Notes: generated by a model from the letters alone, not told the origin. A stretch of 64,000 nt of DNA from Anaerosporobacter faecicola (GCF_012070565.1 NZ_JAAQRO010000002.1:62001-126000); one strand, 5' to 3'; shown: positions 36,171-46,121, counted from the stretch's first letter. A program made the numbers and translations.

Positions 36171-36209
36171 AAAATAGACTGTGAAATCGATTTCATAGTC
36201 TATTTTTTT
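36171..36209 (+). terminator. Terminator hairpin enclosing a LacI-type operator
   Basis: AAAATAGACTGTGAAATC pairs with GATTTCATAGTCTATTTT (one G-T position), with a T run. The centre, 36182-36195, reads TGAAATCGATTTCA, a perfect palindrome matching the cre/LacI consensus TGWAANCGNTNWCA. It ends LacI gene 1 and may also be bound by one of the two regulators or CcpA. Confidence 0.8.
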
Positions 36210-36321
36210 GGTTAATTCTACATAGTACGACGATGGTTATCCCGATTAGCGATATGTATCGTTAGTAGAATTCATGCCTTGCTATTCTTGGCTTTGTACA
36301 AACTATAGTATGACTTAAAGG

Positions 36322-36335
36322 TAAAGTCGATTTCA
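36322..36335. promoter_or_regulatory. Candidate LacI operator before LacI gene 2
   Basis: TAAAGTCGATTTCA differs from the operator at 36182 (TGAAATCGATTTCA) at two positions. It lies 131 nt upstream of the second regulator. The rest of 36210-36466 shows no gene. Confidence 0.5.
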
Positions 36336-36466
36336 TGTATGTGGTATAACTTGATTCGGATGCCAAATCCCTTTCGAAAGAATCAAGCTTAACCAAGGTT
36401 TAACCACCCAAAGGAACTTCTATAGGTGTAAATACAAGGTACATCGTGTGATTAGGAGGTGGAAGA

Positions 36467-37501
36467 ATGGATTCGAAAAGAGTAGTTACAATTTATGATG
36501 TAGCGAAAGAAGCGAATGTTTCTGTTGCTACCGTTTCAAGAGTGTTAACCCATAATGCCAGAGTAAGTGCAGAGAAAAAGAAGAGAGTAGAACAAGCAAT
36601 TGACAAATACAACTATCATCCCAATGCCTTAGCGAGAGGGCTTAGTGAAACAAAAAGCAAAACCATTGGGATCATTATATCAGATGTTCGAAATCCCTTC
36701 TATGCATCTCTATTCGTGGAATGCGAAAGCAAAGCTTATGAAATGGGTTACATGCTATTACTGTGCAATTCTTTGGGAAATAATCAATTGGAAGATATGC
36801 ATCTGGAGAAATTAGTGAGCCAGAGAGTGGATGCGATTATTCAGATTGGTGGTCGGGTGGATGAATTGGTTGCCTGTCCGGAATATGTGGATCATATAAA
36901 TCGTATCGCCAATACTACACCAGTTGTGATAACAGGAAGACTAGAAGGTGCAGATTGCTATCAAGTTAATATTGATGAAGCCAGTGCAATGGAATGTATT
37001 ATGGAATATTTGATTGAATTAGGCCATACAAAGATTGCTTTCCTTGGAGGAAGAATGGACGTAAAAGGTACAGTAGATAAACGATCAAAATATAGGCAGA
37101 TGCTGATGCGTTATGGCTTACCATACCGAAGCGAATATGTCCTAGATTCAGAATTTTATGATAATGCGGACGGATATCTGTGTATGCAAAAGATCTTACA
37201 ATTATCAGAAAGACCTACTGCAATCATCGCAATTAACGATTTTACAGCAAGCGGAATTATGAAATCGATTGCTGAAAATAACATGAATGTACCAGAGGAT
37301 TTTTCTTTAGCCAGCTTCGATAATACATTTCTGACAGATGTGATGATTCCTCAACTTACCTCAGTTGGTTATGACTATCAAAAATTTGGTGATGAGATTA
37401 TGAACGTAGCAATACAGGCAATTAATTCTGAACCTGTACCTCAAATTACAATTGTTAATCCAAAACTAGTGGTAAGGAATTCCTGTAGAAGAATAAAGTG
37501 A
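36467..37501 (+). CDS. LacI-family transcriptional regulator 2
   Basis: A 344-residue LacI/GalR protein, paralogous to the regulator at 35066 (both share YDVAKEANVSVATVSRVL-like and RNPFYASL/RNPFFAAL segments, and GADCYQVN/GADCCQVN). The recognition helices differ only slightly, so both could bind overlapping operators, while changes in the effector pocket may give different sugar responses. TAGGAGGTGG gives a very strong ribosome site before ATG 36467. The transporter operon begins 412 nt later. Confidence 0.92.
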   Translation: MDSKRVVTIYDVAKEANVSVATVSRVLTHNARVSAEKKKRVEQAIDKYNYHPNALARGLSETKSKTIGIIISDVRNPFYASLFVECESKAYEMGYMLLLCNSLGNNQLEDMHLEKLVSQRVDAIIQIGGRVDELVACPEYVDHINRIANTTPVVITGRLEGADCYQVNIDEASAMECIMEYLIELGHTKIAFLGGRMDVKGTVDKRSKYRQMLMRYGLPYRSEYVLDSEFYDNADGYLCMQKILQLSERPTAIIAINDFTASGIMKSIAENNMNVPEDFSLASFDNTFLTDVMIPQLTSVGYDYQKFGDEIMNVAIQAINSEPVPQITIVNPKLVVRNSCRRIK

Positions 37502-37586
37502 GCAACTTTTTATACAATACATAGTAGAATGTTACTATAAAAAATAAAATAACGAACAAAAAATAGATAAAATATATAAAAACATG

Positions 37587-37614
37587 TTGACATTATTCTA
37601 CAGAGTGTTATAAT
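37587..37614 (+). promoter_or_regulatory. Promoter of the sugar transporter operon
   Basis: -35 TTGACA (37587-37592), 16-nt spacer, -10 TATAAT (37609-37614), near consensus. A ~290-nt leader follows before the first permease; I see no gene in it. Confidence 0.8.
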
Positions 37615-37621
37615 GACAGTA

Positions 37622-37635
37622 TGAAAAGGGTTTCA
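37622..37635. promoter_or_regulatory. LacI-type operator at the transporter start site
   Basis: TGAAAAGGGTTTCA begins 8 nt after the -10 box, so a bound repressor would block initiation. Only the central base pair departs from the TGAAANCGNTTTCA form. Confidence 0.65.
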
Positions 37636-37875
37636 TTAATACAAAAGTGTACAAATAGTACAAAACAAATTAAAAAATTATAAAAAATTACAATGTTTTG
37701 ATCATGTAACAGTGGTAAGTAACTTGCATATTCAAATGGTACACCATTACTTTACTTAATTAAAGGCAAACAATGGATATATAGAGAAAAAATACCGTAG
37801 AAAACAAGAACAGATTTGACACCACAAAATGATGCATATTAAAAAATGCACAAAACATTTTTTTATCGTATTATG

Positions 37876-37889
37876 TGAAAACGGTTTCA
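37876..37889. promoter_or_regulatory. Second LacI-type operator in the transporter leader
   Basis: TGAAAACGGTTTCA matches the cre/LacI consensus at every fixed position and lies 25 nt before the first permease start. Together with the site at 37622 it could support a roadblock or looping. Confidence 0.7.
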
Positions 37890-37913
37890 AATATTATGAA
37901 TGGGGGATGAAAG

Positions 37914-38870
37914 ATGAGCAAAAATAAAAGTCATGTTGTCACAGCTAGACCAAGAAAAATGAGTTTTTTGCAAAAAGTAGTTAAGTACCGGGTTTTACTT
38001 CTAATGTGTCTTCCAGCGATTGTATTTTTCTTCGCTTTTAGTTATTTACCAATGCCGGGTGCTTATGTTGCATTTACTTCCTACAATTACAGGAAAGGAA
38101 TATTTGGTAGTGAATTTGTAGGGTGGGATAATTTCAAATTCTTATTCGAGTCCGGAAAGATTTGGTTGTTAACAAAGAATACAATTCTTTACAATATTGC
38201 ATTTATTCTATTGGGAAACTTGCTAGCAATCTTCATGGCAATTTTATTCAATGAGATAAAGAAGAAAATCTTTAAGAAGACAGCACAAACAATCATGTTC
38301 CTTCCATATTTTATTTCAGATGTTTTGGTTGGATTATTGATTTACAATTTATTGAATTCTGATTTTGGTTTCGTCAATAGCATTATTACTAGTTTAGGTG
38401 GCAAGAAGATCAGCTTCTACGATAACCCGAATATATGGCCGGGATTGATCGTTTTGATTAATTTGTGGAAGTCAACGGGATATAATACAGTAGTTTATTT
38501 TGCAGCAATTTGCGGAATTGATCAGGAAATTATTGAAGCAGCAAGAGTGGATGGAGCGAATGGATTCCAAAAGATTCGTCATATCATATTACCATCTTTG
38601 AAGCCAACATTTGTAATCTTATTATTGTTTGCTATGGGAGGTATCATTCGAGGTAACTTTGGATTGTTCTACAATATCATTGGATCAAACTCCATGTTAT
38701 TCAAGACGACAGATATTATTGAAACATTCGTTTATCGAGCCACAGTCAATGACTTTAACTTCCAGACAGCCAGTGCAGTTGGTTTGTACCAGTCAGTATT
38801 TGGATTTATCTTGGTTGTAGTATGTAACAAGATTGTAAGTAAGATCGATCCGGACTATTCATTATTCTAA
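37914..38870 (+). CDS. CUT1 sugar ABC transporter permease (LplB-like)
   Basis: A 318-residue inner-membrane permease with six helices and the EAA loop EAARVDGANGFQKIRHIILP that contacts the ATPase. The N-terminal LMCLPAIVFFFAFSYLPMPG is typical of the LplB/YtmP-like oligosaccharide group. It pairs with the permease at 38883 and the lipoprotein at 39897. No ATP-binding gene is present; CUT1 systems of Firmicutes commonly borrow a shared MsmK-type ATPase. GGGGGATGAAAG precedes ATG 37914. Confidence 0.92.
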   Translation: MSKNKSHVVTARPRKMSFLQKVVKYRVLLLMCLPAIVFFFAFSYLPMPGAYVAFTSYNYRKGIFGSEFVGWDNFKFLFESGKIWLLTKNTILYNIAFILLGNLLAIFMAILFNEIKKKIFKKTAQTIMFLPYFISDVLVGLLIYNLLNSDFGFVNSIITSLGGKKISFYDNPNIWPGLIVLINLWKSTGYNTVVYFAAICGIDQEIIEAARVDGANGFQKIRHIILPSLKPTFVILLLFAMGGIIRGNFGLFYNIIGSNSMLFKTTDIIETFVYRATVNDFNFQTASAVGLYQSVFGFILVVVCNKIVSKIDPDYSLF

Positions 38871-38882
38871 GGGGGGAAAACG

Positions 38883-39800
38883 ATGGCAAATACTCAAAAA
38901 GCTGTAAAGAATAAGATTAAGCTAGATAAGTCAGACAAGATAATCCGCGGTTTTTCCTACGTATTTATATCAATATTTGCACTTGCCTGCTTGTTACCAT
39001 TCCTTTTGATCATTGCAACATCATTTAGTACAGAAGGATTAATAAGAAAAACTGGTTTTACGATTATTCCAAAAGGATTTACAACATACGCTTACAACCT
39101 GATTTTTGAAAATCCAATGAACATGTTAGGTTCTTATGCAGTAACTGTTTCAATGGCAGTTGTCGGAACAGGAGTTGGACTATTCGTAATCGCTATGACT
39201 GGCTATGCACTACAAAGAAAGGATTTCCCTTTCCGAAATGCAATTTCATTTTACATATATTTTACGTCCTTATTCTCAGCAGGATTGGCACCTTTTTATC
39301 TGATTATGACAAAATTCTATCATTTAAAAGACAGCTATCTTGCCGTATTCTTACCATTATTAATGACTCCATGGCTGATCATATTGATGAAGAACTTCAT
39401 CAAATCCATTCCACATGAAATTACAGAGTCAGGTAAGATCGATGGTGCAGGTGATATGAAGATCTTTACCGCTTTGATTCTTCCGATGGTGAAACCTGCA
39501 TTGGCAACAATTGGGTTATTCCTTGCATTAGGATATTGGAATGAATGGTATTACTCCTCTCTATTCCTAAGTGCACAGGTTGACTATAAACCATTACAGT
39601 ATAATTTATACGAAGTGGTTAACAAGATTCAAGCATTAAAGAATTCTGTAGCAGGTAGTTATGTATCATTTGATAACTTGCCACAGGAAACACTAAAGAT
39701 GGCGACTGCAATCGTAGCTACCGGTCCAATTATTTTATTGTACCCATTTGTACAGAAATATTTTATTGGAGGTATTACAGTAGGAGCAGTTAAAGGTTAA
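38883..39800 (+). CDS. CUT1 sugar ABC transporter permease (YtcP/LplC-like)
   Basis: A 305-residue partner permease, six helices, with the EAA-type loop ESGKIDGAGDMKIFTALILP. It starts 12 nt after the first permease, behind AAGGGGGG, so the two are translated from one message. The C-terminal IGGITVGAVKG is characteristic of this subfamily, which imports complex oligosaccharides. The galactoside context suggests galacto-oligosaccharides as substrate (inference). Confidence 0.92.
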   Translation: MANTQKAVKNKIKLDKSDKIIRGFSYVFISIFALACLLPFLLIIATSFSTEGLIRKTGFTIIPKGFTTYAYNLIFENPMNMLGSYAVTVSMAVVGTGVGLFVIAMTGYALQRKDFPFRNAISFYIYFTSLFSAGLAPFYLIMTKFYHLKDSYLAVFLPLLMTPWLIILMKNFIKSIPHEITESGKIDGAGDMKIFTALILPMVKPALATIGLFLALGYWNEWYYSSLFLSAQVDYKPLQYNLYEVVNKIQALKNSVAGSYVSFDNLPQETLKMATAIVATGPIILLYPFVQKYFIGGITVGAVKG

Positions 39801-39896
39801 TTGTATGGGGTAACTAGTACGTATCCTGTTTGAATGAGGTGATCCCATGATTACAAGCAATTCAAATGAGATAAACCAATTAAAAGGAGGAAGTTT

Positions 39897-41531
39897 ATGA
39901 GAAAAAAATTTTTGGCAGTACTTATGGTAGCATGTATGGTAGCAAGTATGACAGCTTGTGGTAAAAAAGAAAAAAACAACAATACGACAAATGCAGACAC
40001 AAAAACTTCAGAAGAAACAACAAGTACCGATGCAAGCGGTGATACAAGCAGCGACGATACTGCAGAGACTCCAAGTATTGATACGTCAAAACATGTCGTA
40101 ATCAATTACATGATCACAGGAGATAAACCAACCAATGGTAAGACAGAAGAAATGATGGAAAAGTTAAATGCAATTCTTACTGAAAAAGTTAATGCAGAAC
40201 TTAACATTTACTGGATTGGCTGGACAGATTATTTAACAAATTATAACTTAACATTAGCTCAAAATGATGGTTCTGTTGACTTAGTTGGTACAGCTACTGA
40301 CTGGTTGGATGCTTGGCCAAATGCGAAAAAAGGTGCATTCCTTGAACTTAGCGAAGATATGTTAAAGACTTATGCACCACAAACATATGCTTCTGTTTCA
40401 GCAGATCATTGGGAAATGTGTAAATTGAATGGAGAAATCTATTTAATCCCAGAAGATAACTATGCACAATGGACAAATCATGGATTTATGTATCGTGGTG
40501 ATTGGGCAAAAGAAGCTGGATTAACAAATGGTGTACATAGCTGGGAAGATTTAGGAACTTACTTCCAATATATCAAAGATAATAAAACAGATGTTATTCC
40601 TTGGGATGCTTCTGGTAGTGGTACAACAATCATGAACTCATTATCAGGTGGTTGGATTTCATCTAAGACAGATGATATCTTCATTGAAGGTCTTGAAGTA
40701 CCTCTATTCTATGGTGCAAGCAAAGATGATCTTTACACATTAACTTCTGCATTCTATGAAGGCAATGAATTAGTTGATTTCGCTAATACAATGAAACAAT
40801 GGGCTGAAGCAGGATACTGGAGAAGCGATGTTTTAAATTATAATGGTGATACTCGTGAAGAACTTTATGCTGGACAGACAGGAGCAGATCAACATCATAC
40901 ACAAACTTGGTATACAACAGTTCGTCCAAAAATGGATGAGAAACAACCAGGATCTGATGTAGGATTCTTCTACTTTGGTGAAGAAACAAAGAACCTTACA
41001 GCATTATCAATCACTCATGGTGCAACTGCAATCTCTTCTGGATCTGCAAATCCTGAAAGAGCACTTATGGTTTATGATTTATTAAGAAATGACGAAGAAT
41101 GTTATCGTTTATTCAACTATGGTATTGAAGGCAAACAATATACAGTTAATGCAGAAGGTCAATTAGAAAGACCAGACGGATATGACGATACAGCTGATGC
41201 AATCCAAACCAATTACTGGTGGGGTCGTAACGATGCTTTAGAATTACCTAACTCAACTTGGTATAACGAAGGAAAAGATCAAAAATTCCAAGAATATTCA
41301 CAATTCGCTATCGACTATCCATATGGACAAATCGTATTCAATACAGATGATATCAAGTCACAAATGTCAAACTTATCCGATGTATTCAATACCTATATGC
41401 CAATCATTGCATTTGGTAAATCAGATAATCCAGAAGGTACTGTTAAAGAGTTCAGAAGTGCCTTGAAGTCAGCTGGTATAGAAGATGTAATGGCAGAATT
41501 ACAAAAACAATTAGATTCACTTAAAAATTAA
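39897..41531 (+). CDS. Extracellular sugar-binding lipoprotein (LplA-like)
   Basis: A 544-residue solute-binding protein. The N-terminus MRKKFLAVLMVACMVASMTACG has a lipobox (MTAC) with the lipidated Cys at ~21, then an Asn/Thr/Ser/Asp-rich linker to ~60 and a large binding domain, as in the oversized LplA class. AAAGGAGG precedes ATG 39897. Its codon choice is more strongly biased than that of neighbouring genes (few rare codons), suggesting high expression, as is usual for a binding protein needed in excess over its permeases. A strong terminator follows, so the message likely ends here. Confidence 0.92.
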   Translation: MRKKFLAVLMVACMVASMTACGKKEKNNNTTNADTKTSEETTSTDASGDTSSDDTAETPSIDTSKHVVINYMITGDKPTNGKTEEMMEKLNAILTEKVNAELNIYWIGWTDYLTNYNLTLAQNDGSVDLVGTATDWLDAWPNAKKGAFLELSEDMLKTYAPQTYASVSADHWEMCKLNGEIYLIPEDNYAQWTNHGFMYRGDWAKEAGLTNGVHSWEDLGTYFQYIKDNKTDVIPWDASGSGTTIMNSLSGGWISSKTDDIFIEGLEVPLFYGASKDDLYTLTSAFYEGNELVDFANTMKQWAEAGYWRSDVLNYNGDTREELYAGQTGADQHHTQTWYTTVRPKMDEKQPGSDVGFFYFGEETKNLTALSITHGATAISSGSANPERALMVYDLLRNDEECYRLFNYGIEGKQYTVNAEGQLERPDGYDDTADAIQTNYWWGRNDALELPNSTWYNEGKDQKFQEYSQFAIDYPYGQIVFNTDDIKSQMSNLSDVFNTYMPIIAFGKSDNPEGTVKEFRSALKSAGIEDVMAELQKQLDSLKN

Positions 41532-41592
41532 TGAAAAAGTCTCTTAGGTAATGAAACGTTCCCATAGACTATAGACACCTGATTTTAGTGAA

Positions 41593-41647
41593 CTGAGTGT
41601 GACAGATCGTAATTATTCAGTTTCAATCTGTTACACTCAGTTTTTTT
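41593..41647 (+). terminator. Terminator after the sugar transporter operon
   Basis: CTGAGTGTGACAGAT (41593-41607) pairs with ATCTGTTACACTCAG (41626-41640) with one mismatch, followed by seven T. It ends the three-gene transporter message. Confidence 0.9.
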
Positions 41648-41751
41648 ATATACTAGGAAAGTCCTCCGACGTTCCTGGTATATAAACCCTCCGGGGGATG
41701 CGCACTCGCACATAAGGTAAATGTCAGCTGAAGCTGACTGTGCTCGGCGCA
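41647..41751. ncRNA. Compact multi-stem intergenic element
   Basis: Two ordered structures. First a 13-bp stem TATATACTAGGAA / TTCCTGGTATATA (41647-41659 with 41672-41684, one G-T) with a 12-nt loop containing CCTCC. Then a nested stem: TGCGC/GCGCA (41699-41703, 41747-41751), GCACA/TGTGC (41708-41712, 41739-41743) and GTCAGC/GCTGAC (41723-41728, 41733-41738). Between them is CCCTCCGGGGG, whose G run could pair with the CCTCC loop. No protein is encoded. It could be a structured RNA, a dispersed repeat or a MITE-like element; strand is undecided. From 41752 to 41964 I see no gene. Confidence 0.5.
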
Positions 41752-41964
41752 ATATTACTGTGGATTGCTCCAATAGATACAAATGGAAAAGATAGAATAT
41801 AGATTACCGTATTAGAAAGATCAGTATTACAGGTAAAGGTATATATGATTACAATCACTTGTAGCATGATTGAAAATATTGAGATTTATAATGGCAATGA
41901 CAGTGTGGGTAGTATGTTCAATAGTTCAACAACGAGGAAAGTAATGAGATGGAAAACAGGAGTT

Positions 41965-41978
41965 TGAAGGCGTTTTCT
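41965..41978. promoter_or_regulatory. Candidate LacI/cre site before GH35
   Basis: TGAAGGCGTTTTCT matches the cre consensus at all but two fixed positions and lies 38 nt upstream of the GH35 start. Confidence 0.45.
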
Positions 41979-42016
41979 GCATTTACAAAATAGATAATAC
42001 AATAGGAGGAAGACAA

Positions 42017-43780
42017 GTGAGTGTATTTGAGATCAAAGATAATTTTTATTTAGACAATAAAAAAATACAGATCATATCTGGGGGAATACATTATTTCCGA
42101 ATTGTTCCTGAATACTGGAGAGACCGTCTTGAGAAATTGAAGGCACTTGGCTGCAATACAGTGGAAACCTATATACCATGGAATTTGCATGAGCCAGTAA
42201 AAGGAGAATTCTGTTTTGAAGGTATATTAGATGTGGAGAGATTTATACAAATTGCGACGGAGTTAGGATTGTATATCATCTTACGTCCATCTCCCTACAT
42301 TTGTGGAGAATGGGAATTTGGTGGCTTACCTGCATGGCTACTAAAAGAAGATGGTATGAGACTTCGATGCAGCGATCAGCCATATATTAATCATGTAAAA
42401 GATTATTATCAGGTGCTTATACCAAAACTTGCAAAATATCAAGTCACAAATGGTGGCAATGTAATCATGATGCAAGTTGAAAATGAATATGGCTACTATG
42501 GCGACGACAAAAAGTATTTGGAAACATTACGTGATCTATTGATTGCTTTTGGGGTGAATGTTCCACTTGTAACATCAGATGGACCGATGGATGAGGCTTT
42601 TGCTTGTGGTAAAGTGGAAGGCGTTTACCAAACGGGTAATTTTGGTTCTGATACAATAGGAAGATTTGAGTTTATGAAGAAAAAAGTTACAGGACCATTA
42701 ATGTGTATGGAATTCTGGGTTGGCTGGTTTGATGATTGGGGTAGTGAAGGACATCATACCGCATCTGTAGAAAAAAATGCTTCTGATTTTGAAGATATGA
42801 TCAAATACGGAAATGTGAATATCTATATGTTTGTTGGTGGAACAAATTTTGGCTTTATGAATGGCGCAAACTATTACGATTACTTAACACCCGATGTAAC
42901 ATCTTATGATTACGATGCATTGTTAACGGAAGATGGACAGATTACAGAAAAATACAAAGCATTTCAACATGTTCTAAGCAAATATATAGAGTTGCCAGAG
43001 GTTCCTTTTTCAACAAAGATTGAACGAAAAGCTTATGGTACATACAAACCAAGAAACAAAGTTGGATTATTTGAATCTTTGCCGTATATAGGAAGAAAGT
43101 CGGAATCTTTATATCCTGTTTCCATGGAAAAGCTAGATCAATCCTATGGTTATATTCTCTATCGAACGGTGCTATCAGCTCAAACAAAATTGAAACAATT
43201 ACATTTGCTAGAAGCAAATGACCGAGCAAAAATATATTTGAACCAGAATGAGATTGCCACAATGTATGATCTGGAGTTACAGAAAGGATATACATGTAAT
43301 CTAGAGGTTCAACCACAGGATTCGTTAGATATTCTTATGGAGAATATGGGACGAGTGAACTTTGGTGTACGAATGGAAAGACAAAGAAAGGGGATTAATG
43401 GTGCGGTTTTAATCAATGGTCATCAGCATTATAATTGGGAAATCTATAATTTACCAATGGATAATCTTGACCAATTGCAGTATAACGCTGGATACACAGA
43501 GAATCGACCTGCATTTTACCAATTTGAAGTGGATGTTGATGTAGTGGGAGATACATTTCTTGAATTAGAAGGTTGGGGAAAAGGTTTTGTTACAGTAAAT
43601 GGATTTAACATTGGCAGGTTTTATGAAGTTGGTCCACAGAAAAATCTTTATATTCCAGGGCCTTTACTAAAGCAAGGAAAGAACGAACTAATCATTTTTG
43701 AGTCAGAAGGAAAGGCAGGAGAACAGATCAAGTTAGTTAATACGCCTGACTTAGGACCAGAATTACCTCCTGTTGTGTAG
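42017..43780 (+). CDS. GH35 beta-galactosidase
   Basis: A 587-residue retaining glycosidase that removes terminal beta-galactose. The (beta/alpha)8 domain (~1-320) has the acid/base Glu157 in [10 protein letters not shown] and the nucleophile Glu232 in [13 protein letters not shown], plus GGIHYFRI and [13 protein letters not shown]. Two beta-rich domains (~370-585, ending with [16 protein letters not shown]) complete it, the normal GH35 layout. No signal peptide is present, so it acts on imported oligosaccharides. The GTG at 42017 has AGGAGGA six nt upstream. It probably acts downstream of the transporter; bond preference (beta-1,3, 1,4 or 1,6) is not readable. Confidence 0.93.
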   Translation: MSVFEIKDNFYLDNKKIQIISGGIHYFRIVPEYWRDRLEKLKALGCNTVETYIPWNLHEPVKGEFCFEGILDVERFIQIATELGLYIILRPSPYICGEWEFGGLPAWLLKEDGMRLRCSDQPYINHVKDYYQVLIPKLAKYQVTNGGNVIMMQVENEYGYYGDDKKYLETLRDLLIAFGVNVPLVTSDGPMDEAFACGKVEGVYQTGNFGSDTIGRFEFMKKKVTGPLMCMEFWVGWFDDWGSEGHHTASVEKNASDFEDMIKYGNVNIYMFVGGTNFGFMNGANYYDYLTPDVTSYDYDALLTEDGQITEKYKAFQHVLSKYIELPEVPFSTKIERKAYGTYKPRNKVGLFESLPYIGRKSESLYPVSMEKLDQSYGYILYRTVLSAQTKLKQLHLLEANDRAKIYLNQNEIATMYDLELQKGYTCNLEVQPQDSLDILMENMGRVNFGVRMERQRKGINGAVLINGHQHYNWEIYNLPMDNLDQLQYNAGYTENRPAFYQFEVDVDVVGDTFLELEGWGKGFVTVNGFNIGRFYEVGPQKNLYIPGPLLKQGKNELIIFESEGKAGEQIKLVNTPDLGPELPPVV

Positions 43781-43851
43781 CGGTTCCTTTTTTATTATAT
43801 TTACCTACTTCAAATGCAAGTCATGTTGTAAATGAAAGAGAAGGTATGATT

Positions 43852-46005
43852 ATGAAGATGAATCGAATGAAGGAAAAACAAACAAAGGAAAAACAAACAA
43901 AGGAGAGGTATACAAAAGAAAAAAGAATAAAAATATTTGGAATTCGAGCCAAGTTAATGCTTGGCTTTATTATCCCAATATGTTTCATAATTGCTCTTGG
44001 AGGAATATCGTATTATATAGCTTCTAAGGCAATCATATCACTTTATGAGAATTCCGCAGTGAGTAATATTAATATGGCTGAAAAATATTTGACACAAGGT
44101 TTTTCACAAGCGGAGAGTACATCCTTTCAATACATTAATGATGATATGATCATGCGTAATTTTTCGAAGTATCAGGATGCAAAAGAAACGGAAATGGTAG
44201 TAAATGCAAAAACGATAAAGAAGAACATATTGGCAAAAATTAAAGCAGATGAATTCATTGAAGCAATCCATTTGATTGGAGAGGATTCCCTTGTTAGTAC
44301 GATTGTTGGCAGTAAGAGTGGAATGCTCAGTCAGATTATTGATACGGAAACAGGAAAGAAACTGATTGAAGCAAAAGCAGGTTTCCTTTGGAGTACATCT
44401 GATGAGATTGATACCATATTAGACAATCTTTCGGAAAACTACTATATGAGAATCATTCGAAGAACAGAGGATAATAATGGATTGGTAATGATCGATATGA
44501 AGGAATCGACAATCTTAGATACCATTCAAGAAATTGATTATGGAAAAGATAGTTATGTTGCTGTTATTTCAGAAGATGGTAAAGAGCTATTGAATAAACC
44601 GGAGCTGAAAGATTCTGATCAACCAATGTTTTATAACCAGGATTTTTATGAGAAGGCAATAAATAGCGAGGAAGATGGAGCATCGTCGTATGTAGAATGC
44701 AAAGGCAAGAAGTATTTGTTCATATATAAGAAGATTGGAGATACTGGGGCAACTCTTTGTGCAATGATTGACAAAGAGCATATTGTTTCACAACCTCAGA
44801 ATATTAAGCAGGCTACCTATATAATTGTTGCAATTGCAGTACTGGTCTCAATTATCATTAGTATTGGTATCGCTACGGATTTTGCTAGGATCATTCACAA
44901 ATTGATTCATGGTATGAAGAAAGCTTCCGATGGAGATTTGACAACGAAGATTACCACGAAGCGAAAAGATGAGTTTGGTGAATTATCTGGTAGCATGAAT
45001 CGTATGTTCCAAAATATGAAGGAATTAGTGTTACAGGTGGAATACTTAAGTGGTGTAGTTATGAATTCTGTTAAGAATGTAACGGAATCAACAGAAGTAT
45101 TCGTAGAAGCAAGTAACAATATTATTCATGCACAGGAAAAGATTGAAGATGGAGTAGGAAGGCAATCCGGGGAGACGCAAAGTTGTACATCACAGATGCA
45201 AATCCTTTCGGAACATGTGGAAGTTGTCAATAAGAATGCACAGGAAATAGAAAGTATTGTTTGTACGACAACGGACGCGATACATAGTGGAATGTCCAAG
45301 ATGGAAGATCTTCAAAGAAGAACATCTAAAACAAGTAAGATTTCTTCTCAGATTATTCAGAACATATATGAATTATCAGAAGAGGCAAATTCCATTAATA
45401 AAGTCATTCAAGTTATCAATGGAATTGCAGAACAAACCGAACTTCTTTCATTAAATGCGTCCATCGAGGCAGCGAGAGCGGGAGAGGCAGGAAAAGGTTT
45501 CGCGGTTGTAGCAAGCGAAATTAATAAACTTGCAGCACAGTCAATGGAAGCTGCGAAACAAACCAACATTCTCATTGATGGGATTCATATGCGAACTAAT
45601 GGAACCGTAGATACAGCTAAGGAAGTTGAACAGGTTGTTGAATCACAGGAATATGTAGTTAATGAAACGATGGAGGCATTTGATCATATTAGCGATCAGG
45701 TTGGAACATTGGTGGACAAAATGAATGATATTATTAATAACATCAATGATATCGAACAGATCAAGAAGCAAACGGAGAATTCCATGGTCGCAATTCAAAT
45801 CGTTTCAACAGAGAATGAGCAATCTGTGAATGAAGTAAATACGGTTGTACAGATGCAAAAGCTAGCGGTAGAACAATTGCAGGAGACAGCAGAGGAACTT
45901 GATCAGAATTCGAGAGAACTTGTAGAAGCAATACATGTATTTCAATGTGAACAGGATGAAAAAGCAGAAACAGTGAAAACAAGGAAAAAACATAAGAAAA
46001 TATAG
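43852..46005 (+). CDS. Methyl-accepting chemotaxis protein
   Basis: A ~717-residue chemoreceptor. The N-terminus is a Lys/Glu/Thr-rich stretch with a repeated KQTKE unit, followed by TM1 ([21 protein letters not shown]), an extracellular sensor (~55-320), TM2 (~321-344), a HAMP domain ([19 protein letters not shown]) and a long signalling coiled coil whose tip reads [22 protein letters not shown]. The ATG at 43852 has AGAGAAGG about seven nt upstream; the ATG at 43846 is too close to it. Placed between GH35 and the galactanase gene, it may guide motility toward polymer-derived sugars (inference). Confidence 0.92.
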   Translation: MKMNRMKEKQTKEKQTKERYTKEKRIKIFGIRAKLMLGFIIPICFIIALGGISYYIASKAIISLYENSAVSNINMAEKYLTQGFSQAESTSFQYINDDMIMRNFSKYQDAKETEMVVNAKTIKKNILAKIKADEFIEAIHLIGEDSLVSTIVGSKSGMLSQIIDTETGKKLIEAKAGFLWSTSDEIDTILDNLSENYYMRIIRRTEDNNGLVMIDMKESTILDTIQEIDYGKDSYVAVISEDGKELLNKPELKDSDQPMFYNQDFYEKAINSEEDGASSYVECKGKKYLFIYKKIGDTGATLCAMIDKEHIVSQPQNIKQATYIIVAIAVLVSIIISIGIATDFARIIHKLIHGMKKASDGDLTTKITTKRKDEFGELSGSMNRMFQNMKELVLQVEYLSGVVMNSVKNVTESTEVFVEASNNIIHAQEKIEDGVGRQSGETQSCTSQMQILSEHVEVVNKNAQEIESIVCTTTDAIHSGMSKMEDLQRRTSKTSKISSQIIQNIYELSEEANSINKVIQVINGIAEQTELLSLNASIEAARAGEAGKGFAVVASEINKLAAQSMEAAKQTNILIDGIHMRTNGTVDTAKEVEQVVESQEYVVNETMEAFDHISDQVGTLVDKMNDIINNINDIEQIKKQTENSMVAIQIVSTENEQSVNEVNTVVQMQKLAVEQLQETAEELDQNSRELVEAIHVFQCEQDEKAETVKTRKKHKKI

Positions 46006-46017
46006 AAGCAACATAAT

Positions 46018-46121
46018 ACAATGCATGATCATGTAAAAGAAGAAGACAACCTGACACGATGCATGATCATGCAAAAAATAAGGCAACATGACACAATGTA
46101 TAATCATGCAAAGAACCTGAC
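46018..46121 (+). repeat. Three tandem palindrome-containing repeats
   Basis: Units ACAATGCATGATCATGTAAA..., ACGATGCATGATCATGCAAA... and ACAATGTATAATCATGCAAA... start at 46018, 46056 and 46093; each ends in ACCTGAC or ACATGAC, and lengths are 38, 37 and 29 nt. The core GCATGATCATGC is a near-perfect palindrome. They lie in the leader of the galactanase gene and could be regulator sites. Confidence 0.7.

Noticed and set aside
46018-46121. Tandem repeats as a CRISPR array
   Set aside because: Only three imperfect units, with similar rather than unique sequence between the cores, and no cas genes.
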